Assembly: GCA_944385365.1 (NCBI GenBank)
Contig: CALWWW010000007.1
Coordinates: forward strand, 40,337 to 104,336
Length of the DNA: 64,000 nucleotides
Direction: 5' to 3'
From: an uncultured Oscillospiraceae bacterium
Lineage (GTDB): Bacteria > Bacillota > Clostridia > Oscillospirales > Oscillospiraceae
Position numbers and translations under genes: made by a program. Positions 58,233-64,000 of the stretch are shown here, piece after piece (position 1 is the stretch's first letter; every line of letters starts with the position of its first letter). Under the pieces are notes generated by a model that ran no database searches, was not told the origin of the DNA, and saw only the letters and a list, made by a program, of their open reading frames with translations.

Positions 58233-59423
58233 ATGAAACGATACAACCGCATTTTTACCATTGTGCTGGACTCCCTGGGCATCGGGCAGATGCCCGACGC
58301 CGCCCGCTTCGGCGACGAGGGCGCCGACACCCTGGGTCACATCCTCGACCATATGGGCACCCTGGACATGCCCAATCTGCGGAAGCTGGGTCTGCTGGAC
58401 CTGCACACCGGCGGTCAGATGACCGGCACCGGCGCGCCCATGGCCCGCTGCCTGCGGCTGTCCGAGGCCAGCAACGGCAAGGACACCATGACGGGCCATT
58501 GGGAAATGATGGGCATTTACACGGAAAAGCCCTTCCAGACCTTCACCGATACGGGCTTCCCGCCGGAACTCATTGCCGAGCTGGAAAAGCGCTGCGGCAA
58601 GCGGGTCATCGGCAACAAGAGCGCCAGCGGTACGGCCATCATTGACGAGCTGGGCCTGGAAGAGATCAACACCGGGGCCATGATCGTCTATACCTCCGCC
58701 GATTCGGTGCTGCAAATCTGCGGCCACGAGGAGACCTTCGATCTGCAAAACCTGTACCGCTGCTGTGAAATCGCCCGGGAGCTGACGCTGCGGGACGAGT
58801 GGAAGGTGGGCCGCGTCATTGCCCGGCCCTATGTGGGCAACAAGCCCGGTGAGTTCCGCCGTACCAGCAACCGCCACGACTACGCATTGAAGCCCACGGC
58901 CCCCACGGCCCTCAATGCGCTGAAGGACGCCGGTCTGGATGTCATTGCCATCGGCAAGATCAACGACATTTTCTGCGGCGAGGGCGTCACGGAGTCCTTC
59001 CACTCCGACAGCTCCGTCCACGGCATGGAACAGACCATCGAAGCGGCGGGCCGGGACTTCAAGGGCCTGTGCTTCGTCAATCTGGTGGATTTCGACGCCC
59101 AGTGGGGCCACCGGCGCAACCCGGAGGGCTACGGCCACGAGATTGAAAAGTTCGACAAAAACCTGGGCGTCCTGATGGAAAAGCTGGGGGAGGACGATCT
59201 GCTGCTGCTGACGGCGGACCACGGCAACGACCCCACGTTCCACGGCACCGATCACACCAGAGAGTATGTGCCCCTGCTGGCCTGGTCCAAGTCCATGGAC
59301 CGGGGCGGCCTGCTGGAGCAGCAGAACAGCTTTGCCGTCGTCGGCGCAACCATTGCCGACAACTTCGGCCTGGCCATGCCCCAGGGCTCCATCGGCACTT
59401 CGATTCTCAGCCAGCTGGGTTAA
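58233..59423 (+). CDS. deoB: Phosphopentomutase
   Basis: A 396-residue manganese enzyme of the alkaline phosphatase superfamily that interconverts (deoxy)ribose-1- and 5-phosphate. Metal and phosphate sites: [20 protein letters not shown] with the first Asp, [15 protein letters not shown] with the phosphorylated Thr, [39 protein letters not shown] and [19 protein letters not shown] with the remaining metal ligands. It links phosphorylase products to DeoC. Full length, in the operon between cdd and the Crp-like regulator. Confidence 0.95.
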   Translation: MKRYNRIFTIVLDSLGIGQMPDAARFGDEGADTLGHILDHMGTLDMPNLRKLGLLDLHTGGQMTGTGAPMARCLRLSEASNGKDTMTGHWEMMGIYTEKPFQTFTDTGFPPELIAELEKRCGKRVIGNKSASGTAIIDELGLEEINTGAMIVYTSADSVLQICGHEETFDLQNLYRCCEIARELTLRDEWKVGRVIARPYVGNKPGEFRRTSNRHDYALKPTAPTALNALKDAGLDVIAIGKINDIFCGEGVTESFHSDSSVHGMEQTIEAAGRDFKGLCFVNLVDFDAQWGHRRNPEGYGHEIEKFDKNLGVLMEKLGEDDLLLLTADHGNDPTFHGTDHTREYVPLLAWSKSMDRGGLLEQQNSFAVVGATIADNFGLAMPQGSIGTSILSQLG

Positions 59424-59456
59424 ACGCCCCATTGCCCGCAGAAGGAGGGATGATCC

Positions 59457-60185
59457 GTGGGCTACAAAACCATCGACGAGGCCCTGCCCTTCCTGAAAGG
59501 GGTGGACCCGGACCGGCAGGCCCAGTTCCGGGAGTATTTCAAAACCGCGCCCCTGTGGCTGATGGAGTCGTTCCAGATTGAGGAGATGGAGAAAAACACC
59601 GTCTTCATTCGGGAGAACGACCCGGTGGATTATATCTACTTCGTGGGAAAAGGCATTATCGAGGCCATTGAATACCGGTTTTTCGGTATCACCTATGAAT
59701 TTATGCGCTTTGATAAGGTCTACGCCATGGGCGGCATGGAGTTCATCATGGATTTGGACACCTACAAGACCACCCTGCGGACCGTCACCCGCTGCACCAT
59801 GGTCAAGCTGACCCGCAGCGCCTTTGAGCGGTGGATGCGCAGCGATATCCAGGCCCTCAAGCACGAGGCCTGTCTGGTGGGCGAGTACCTGCTGGAACAG
59901 GGCCGCAAGGGCCGGGCCCTGCTGTTTTTGCAGGGGTCCGACCGGCTGGCCATGCTCTTTGTGGAGCGCTACGAGCGGTACGCCAGAAACGGCGTCCTCC
60001 ATGTCCGCGGCGGCCAGCAGTCCCTGTCCAACGCCACCGGGCTGTGTCTCAAAACCATCAACCGCTCCATCAAAAAATTTGCCGAACAGGGATTGATCAC
60101 CAAGGAGGGTACCAAGCTCTCCGTCTGCCACGACCAGTATCTGGCTTTGAAACAGATTGTGGCCAATGTGGTGGATTCTGAATAA
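59457..60185 (+). CDS. Crp/Fnr family transcriptional regulator
   Basis: A 242-residue regulator. GTG 59,457 is seven bases after GGAGGG. The N-terminal part is a cyclic-nucleotide-binding-type beta roll (EKNTVFIRENDPVDYIYFVG), but the phosphate-binding RGExxGE motif is replaced (DKVYAMGGMEFIMDL), so the effector may not be cAMP. A long helix and the C-terminal winged helix follow (GGQQSLSNATGLCLKTINRS, then IKKFAEQGLITKEGTKLSVC). It has no FNR cysteines. Being inside the operon, it may sense a nucleoside or pathway product and activate the operon promoter. Confidence 0.85.
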   Translation: MGYKTIDEALPFLKGVDPDRQAQFREYFKTAPLWLMESFQIEEMEKNTVFIRENDPVDYIYFVGKGIIEAIEYRFFGITYEFMRFDKVYAMGGMEFIMDLDTYKTTLRTVTRCTMVKLTRSAFERWMRSDIQALKHEACLVGEYLLEQGRKGRALLFLQGSDRLAMLFVERYERYARNGVLHVRGGQQSLSNATGLCLKTINRSIKKFAEQGLITKEGTKLSVCHDQYLALKQIVANVVDSE

Positions 60186-60203
60186 AGAAATGAGGTTTTT
60201 TCC

Positions 60204-61025
60204 ATGAATCCTGTCTATGAGAAGCTGATGACCTGCCTCAAGAGCGTGCAGGAAAAGGTCTCGTTCCAGCCGGAAGTGGCCCTGATCCTGGGCTCCGGCC
60301 TGGGCGACTACGCCGACGAAATCCGCGTGGAGCACACGGTGGATTACAACACCATCGAGGGCTTCCCCGTGTCCACCGTGGCCGGTCACAAGGGCCGCTT
60401 CGTCTTCGGCTATGTGGAGAATGTGCCCGTGGTCATCATGCAGGGCCGCGTCCACTTCTACGAGGGCTATCCCATGTCCGACGTGGTGCTGCCCACCCGG
60501 CTCATGGGCCTGCTGGGCGCGAAAAAGCTGGTGCTGACCAATGCCGCCGGCGGCGTCAACTTCGATTTCCGCCCCGGTGATTTTATGATGATCACCGATC
60601 AGATTGCCACCAACGTGCCCAGCCCCCTGCTGGGCGCCAACCTGGAGGAGCTGGGCCCCCGGTTCCCCGACATGAGCGAGGTCTACAGCCGCCGGATGCA
60701 GGATGCCATCCGCGCCGTCTCCAAGGAGCTGGAGATTCCCGTCCGGGAGGGCGTGTACCTCCAGCTGACCGGCCCCAGCTATGAGACCCCCGCCGAAATC
60801 CGCATGTGCCGGACGCTGGGCGCCGACGCCGTGGGCATGAGCACCGCCTGCGAGGCCATGGCCGCCCGCCACATGGGCATGGAAATCTGCGGCATCTCCT
60901 GCATCACCAATCTGGCCGCCGGTATGACCGAGGGCCGTCTGGACCATGCCGAGGTCCAGGAGACCGCCGACCGGGTGGCCAAGCAGTTCAAGAAGCTGGT
61001 CACCGGCGTCATCACCCATATTTGA
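60204..61025 (+). CDS. punA: Purine nucleoside phosphorylase (trimeric, inosine/guanosine type)
   Basis: A 273-residue phosphorylase of the trimeric PNP family. Landmarks: VALILGSGLGDYADEI (phosphate site), VDYNTIEGFPVSTVAGHKGR with the phosphate His, VPVVIMQGRVHFYEGYPMSD, LTNAAGGVNFDFRPGDFMMI, LTGPSYETPAEIRMCRTLGA with the Glu and Tyr of the base site, and AVGMSTACEAMAARHMGMEI. It cleaves inosine and guanosine. Together with udp it covers purine and pyrimidine nucleosides. It is the last gene of the operon, followed by a hairpin terminator. Confidence 0.93.
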   Translation: MNPVYEKLMTCLKSVQEKVSFQPEVALILGSGLGDYADEIRVEHTVDYNTIEGFPVSTVAGHKGRFVFGYVENVPVVIMQGRVHFYEGYPMSDVVLPTRLMGLLGAKKLVLTNAAGGVNFDFRPGDFMMITDQIATNVPSPLLGANLEELGPRFPDMSEVYSRRMQDAIRAVSKELEIPVREGVYLQLTGPSYETPAEIRMCRTLGADAVGMSTACEAMAARHMGMEICGISCITNLAAGMTEGRLDHAEVQETADRVAKQFKKLVTGVITHI

Positions 61026-61043
61026 CCGCTTTTGCACGGAAAC

Positions 61044-61074
61044 GAGCGCCGGCAGCCGCAGGCGCTCTATTTTT
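61044..61074 (+). terminator. Terminator of the nucleoside operon
   Basis: GAGCGCC / GGCGCTC around GGCAGCCGCA, followed by TATTTTTA. Confidence 0.75.
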
Positions 61075-61075
61075 A

Positions 61076-61408
61076 TCAACCGGCCCCCGGCGGGAGTTTT
61101 TCAACGCCTGCAGCCGAAAAAACGTGGGAAAGACAACGGTACAATCTAAAAAAATGGTGTAAATTTGTCGTTAAAAATTTGTGTTATGCGGGTTTGCGGA
61201 AATCGGCATCCCCGGTGCCGTCCTTACAGAAAAAATGGTGTGAAATCTGTGTCAATGGGTTAGAATGGAAAAATTGCAAAAAACCATGGCATAATGTGCA
61301 ACAGTATGCTACAATCGTATGGGACAAATGCCTCACTTGCTTATCATACAATATTCTGATCCGCAGGCGGGACGATGTCCAATCGCAGAGAGCGAGGAGC
61401 GTTCAAAG
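61076..61408. other. Upstream region of the chemotaxis gene with two long direct repeats
   Basis: No gene seen. AAAAAATGGTGTAAATTTGT (about 61,149) and AAAAAATGGTGTGAAATCTGT, written here in two parts as AAAAAATGGTG and TGAAATCTGT (about 61,230), are near-identical direct repeats about 81 bp apart. TACAAT near 61,310 is a possible -10. A regulator binding both repeats is conceivable. Confidence 0.4.
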
Positions 61409-63574
61409 ATGAATGAGAAAAGACGAAACGGAATCCGTTCCATCCAAAGTTCCATGATTTTGGTGGTCGTTCCCATTGTGGTGGCTGCCATGGTGCTGTT
61501 GTCACTCATCGGCCATATGTCGGCGGTGAAAATCATCCGCAGCGGCTCGGAACGGGAAATGACCCAGTCCCTGGATGTTGCCACCGAGTATATCAGCGGC
61601 GCCCTGACTAAAAATCAGTTGGTGGCGGAGACGCTGGCTCGGGCGGTGGAGTCCGTCCACAAACAGCAGGAGGCCCTGCAGGCTTCCCAGGGAGTCACGT
61701 ATGCCATGGATGAGGCCATTTATCGCGGACTTCTGACGGATTTTGTCGACAGCAATGACGACACCTTCGGCGGTGGCATCTGGTTTGAGCCCTACGCCCA
61801 CCGGCCGGACCGGGAGTATTATTCGCCCTACTGTATGCGGGAAAGCGGCGTGGTGCAGTATGTGGACGACTACACCCTGGGAGACGGCATCTACTATACG
61901 GATCAGAGCTGGTATACTTCCGCCACCAACACCACCCAGAGCGTTGTGTGGTCGGAGCCGTACTATGACAGCTTCGCACAGATTTCCATGGTGACGGCTT
62001 CGGCGCCCATCTACCAGAACGGTGTGCTGCTGGGTGTGGCGACGGCGGACGTGGATTTGACCAGTATGCAGCGGATGGTGACCGATCTGGACATTGTTGC
62101 CGACGGCCGTGCCTTCCTGCTGGACGCCAACGGCGTCTACATTGCCCATGAGGACAGCGCCAAGCTGCTGGAGCAGAACATTCTGGAAGAGTCCAACGCA
62201 TCTCTGGCGCAGCTGGGCCGGGAGATTCTGAAGAATGGCACCGGCACCGGCTCCTATACCGAAAATGGCGAGACGTATCTGGCCTGGTACCAGCAGATTC
62301 CCGAAAGCGGCTGGTATATCGTTTCCACGGCCTCCGAAGATGCGCTGATGGCCAGCACCGACGCCCAGGGCACGACGCTGACCTGGAGCTGCATCGGCTT
62401 CTCCGTGGCGCTGTTTGTGGTGCTGCTGGTGTACCTGCGCTATCGCATTATCCATCCCCTCAACGCCCTGGACCGCACCGCCCGGCAGATTGCCGCCGGT
62501 GATCTGTCTGTCTCGGTGGACCACAATGCAAAATATGAGTTCGGCCGGGTCAACGCCTCTCTGGAGACCATGGCGGCCCAGCTGCGGCTGTACATCGACT
62601 ACATCCGGGAGATTTCCCAGGTGCTGGGCCAAATGGCCGACGGCAACTTCGATTTCAAACTGCACAACCGGTATACCGGTGAGTTCGCACGGGTCCAGGA
62701 GGGCCTGCTCAATACGCAGAAGCGCATTTCCGACACCCTGGGCTCCATTTATACGGCGGCCAGCGAGGTCAGCGCCGGTGCCGAGCAGATGGCCAACGGC
62801 GCACAGATTCTCAGTCAGGGCGCCACGGAGCAGGCCAGCTCCATCGAACAGCTGGCGGCGGCGGTTCAGGGCGTGTCCCGTGAGATCGGTGAGAACGCCC
62901 GCCGCACCGAAGAGGCCAGCAACCACGGCCGTACCGCCGGAGAGCATCTGGGCCAGAGCCAGGAGAAGATGCGGGAGCTGGTGGCGGCCATGGCGGAGAT
63001 CAAGGAGACCTCCGCGGAGATTCAGGGCATCATCAAGACCATCGACGATATCGCGTTCCAGACCAACATTCTGGCCCTGAATGCGGCGGTGGAAGCCGCC
63101 CGGGCCGGTATGGCGGGCAAGGGCTTCGCCGTGGTGGCCGACGAGGTGCGCAGCCTGGCCGGAAAGTCGGCGGAAGCCTCCCAGAGTACCCAGGAAATGA
63201 TTCAGAAGTCCATCCACGCGGTGGAAAACGGCAGCGAACTGGCAACCAGCGCCGAAAAGATGCTGGAGGAGACGGCCAAGTATGCCAACGAGATCATCGA
63301 AACCATCGGCGGCATTGCCGAAGCTTCGACCCAGCAGGCCCAGGAGATCACCCAGATCACCCAGGGCTTGGACGAGATTTCCAGCGTTGTGCAGACCAAC
63401 TCCGCCACGGCGGAGGAGAGCGCGGCGGCCAGCCAGGAGCTGACGGGCCAGGCCACGCTCCTCAAGAATCTGACCAAGCGGTTCCGTCTGGCCAACCGGT
63501 CCATGGACGACGAGCCGGAGCAGGTTCCCGCCGCAGCCAGCAAGTCCTCCGCCGACAGCTACGAAAAATACTGA
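61409..63574 (+). CDS. Methyl-accepting chemotaxis protein with dCache-type sensor
   Basis: A 721-residue transmembrane receptor from ATG 61,409 with GAGGAG upstream. TM1 (about 17-38: [20 protein letters not shown]) and TM2 (about 322-343: [19 protein letters not shown]) bracket a ~280-residue outside domain. That domain has the dCache pattern, for example [40 protein letters not shown] and [20 protein letters not shown] follows ([20 protein letters not shown]), then the signalling coil with the conserved tip [20 protein letters not shown]. CheA/CheW would bind the tip. The ligand is unknown. No chemotaxis kinase or flagellar gene is in view. Repeat A4 follows its stop. Confidence 0.92.
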   Translation: MNEKRRNGIRSIQSSMILVVVPIVVAAMVLLSLIGHMSAVKIIRSGSEREMTQSLDVATEYISGALTKNQLVAETLARAVESVHKQQEALQASQGVTYAMDEAIYRGLLTDFVDSNDDTFGGGIWFEPYAHRPDREYYSPYCMRESGVVQYVDDYTLGDGIYYTDQSWYTSATNTTQSVVWSEPYYDSFAQISMVTASAPIYQNGVLLGVATADVDLTSMQRMVTDLDIVADGRAFLLDANGVYIAHEDSAKLLEQNILEESNASLAQLGREILKNGTGTGSYTENGETYLAWYQQIPESGWYIVSTASEDALMASTDAQGTTLTWSCIGFSVALFVVLLVYLRYRIIHPLNALDRTARQIAAGDLSVSVDHNAKYEFGRVNASLETMAAQLRLYIDYIREISQVLGQMADGNFDFKLHNRYTGEFARVQEGLLNTQKRISDTLGSIYTAASEVSAGAEQMANGAQILSQGATEQASSIEQLAAAVQGVSREIGENARRTEEASNHGRTAGEHLGQSQEKMRELVAAMAEIKETSAEIQGIIKTIDDIAFQTNILALNAAVEAARAGMAGKGFAVVADEVRSLAGKSAEASQSTQEMIQKSIHAVENGSELATSAEKMLEETAKYANEIIETIGGIAEASTQQAQEITQITQGLDEISSVVQTNSATAEESAAASQELTGQATLLKNLTKRFRLANRSMDDEPEQVPAAASKSSADSYEKY

Positions 63575-63622
63575 GTGTTGTAAAACAACAGTTGCCGTCG
63601 CGGAATGGCCGTAATAGAACAA

Positions 63623-64000
63623 AGATAAAAGTTTTACTCGATTTTTTTTCTGACGGGGCTGCCCGCCACCCGTGTGTCTGCGGTGCTCGCCGGGCCTTTT
63701 CCGCCATAGCTGCGGTGTGGTTTCTTGCCATACATCCAGTATGGCTGCGAACTCACACCTTGCTCTGACGAAAAATTCCTCGCCGACCACTCTTGCCAAC
63801 GGGCGGCGGGCAGCCCAAAATCGCGGGGTCCAGGGGCAGCGCCCCGGTCGCGCCTCGCAAGGCGCGAAATACCCGCCCGCCGCAGCGGGCGAAACTCCCG
63901 CTGGCCGCAGCCAGCGAAACACCCCATCGTCCCCAAGCGCCCGTCGCAACGGGCGCAATCCCCAGGGCGTAAGCCCTAAGGCCGCCGTCCCCACCCCATA
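63623..64000 (+). repeat. Modular hairpin repeat A, copy 4, interrupted by element B and cut by the window end
   Basis: The head GATAAAAGTTTTACTCGA is followed by T8 and then the 161-nt element B3 before AAAATCGCGGGGTCC resumes. Body: GCGCCTCGCAAGGCGC, GCCCGCCGCAGCGGGC, GCTGGCCGCAGCCAGC, spacer ATCGTCCCCAA, GCCCGTCGCAACGGGC, AGGGCGTAAGCCCT. The tail GGCCGCCGTCC is cut at 64,000. It lies 48 bases after the chemotaxis gene, same direction. Confidence 0.88.
63656..63816 (+). repeat. Covarying hairpin element B, copy 3, nested in repeat A4
   Basis: 161 nt with perfect terminal arms GGGCTGCCCGCC / GGCGGGCAGCCC, extended by one mismatch and CCCGT/ACGGG. Family constants GTGTCTGCG and CTCTTGCC are present. 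Two CTCGCCG direct repeats (63,686-63,692 and 63,779-63,785) flank an inner part with stem GGTGTG/CACACC and tip CCATAC-ATCCA-GTATGG. It occupies the loop of the A4 head hairpin. Confidence 0.78.

Overview
The window comes from a GC-rich, Gram-positive type Clostridia chromosome, most likely a gut Oscillospiraceae-like anaerobe. This is inferred from the genes and not from any search: an Rnf complex in the order C-D-G-E-A-B, rubrerythrin, lipoprotein ABC binding proteins, strong GGAGG ribosome binding sites with frequent GTG and TTG starts, a selenium/molybdenum-hydroxylase maturation cluster, and dense intergenic hairpin repeats.

Layout. (1) 1-12,480 is the right part of a siphovirus-type prophage. 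On the + strand it carries a tail completion gene, major tail protein, two tail-assembly-chaperone frames joined by a -1 slippery heptamer, tape measure, tail hub and fibre proteins with an S74 chaperone domain, a CmpB-like membrane protein, an endolysin fusing a phosphodiester-glycosidase fold to an amidase, and a holin. A leftward accessory operon (zinc-ribbon/AP2 protein, ribbon-helix-helix protein, two small unknowns) lies next to the right attachment site, which is the 3' end of a tRNA gene. (2) 12.5-14.3 kb: peptidase T and the first copy of a long modular repeat (A1). (3) 14.3-20.3 kb, - strand: oligopeptide ABC operon oppBCDF-oppA. (4) 20.35-21.8 kb: a purine-biased, hairpin-rich stretch with no convincing gene. 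(5) 21.8-26.7 kb: rnfCDGEAB. (6) 26.7-32.8 kb: rubrerythrin, small genes, tRNA-Leu, a membrane protein and a YbhJ-like aconitase-family hydratase. (7) 32.8-38.1 kb: selenium module (DUF3343, TusA-like, YedE, cysteine desulfurase, selD, yqeB, ModE-like regulator) with two matching operator/promoter sites. (8) 38.1-41.4 kb: acetyltransferase, an EF-G/TetM-like GTPase, and two facing repeats (A2, A3) around a second repeat family. (9) 41.4-51.0 kb: GntR regulator and a DegT-like PLP enzyme divergent from a second opp operon that continues into a creatininase-family enzyme and an M42 aminopeptidase. (10) 51.0-61.1 kb: nucleoside uptake and salvage (BMP lipoprotein, ATPase, two permeases, udp, deoC, cdd, deoB, Crp-like regulator, PNP). 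(11) 61.4-64.0 kb: chemotaxis receptor and repeat A4, which is interrupted by a smaller hairpin element.

How the genes fit together. The host part reads as peptide and nucleoside scavenging coupled to an Rnf-based energy economy. Two Opp systems import peptides, and PepT, the M42 peptidase and the creatininase-family enzyme can process imported material. The nucleoside transporter feeds phosphorylases, deaminase, mutase and aldolase down to triose phosphate plus acetaldehyde. Rnf couples ferredoxin/NAD redox to an ion gradient. SelD, YqeB and the ModE-like regulator without selA/selB in view suggest selenium as a cofactor of molybdenum hydroxylases rather than (or besides) selenocysteine.

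The most unusual content is non-coding. Repeat family A has a fixed architecture of interchangeable hairpins and sits directly behind four unrelated genes, always co-oriented with them. Repeat family B has three copies whose stems differ in sequence but keep pairing. The two leftward selenium promoters share a 22-bp operator that contains their -10 boxes.
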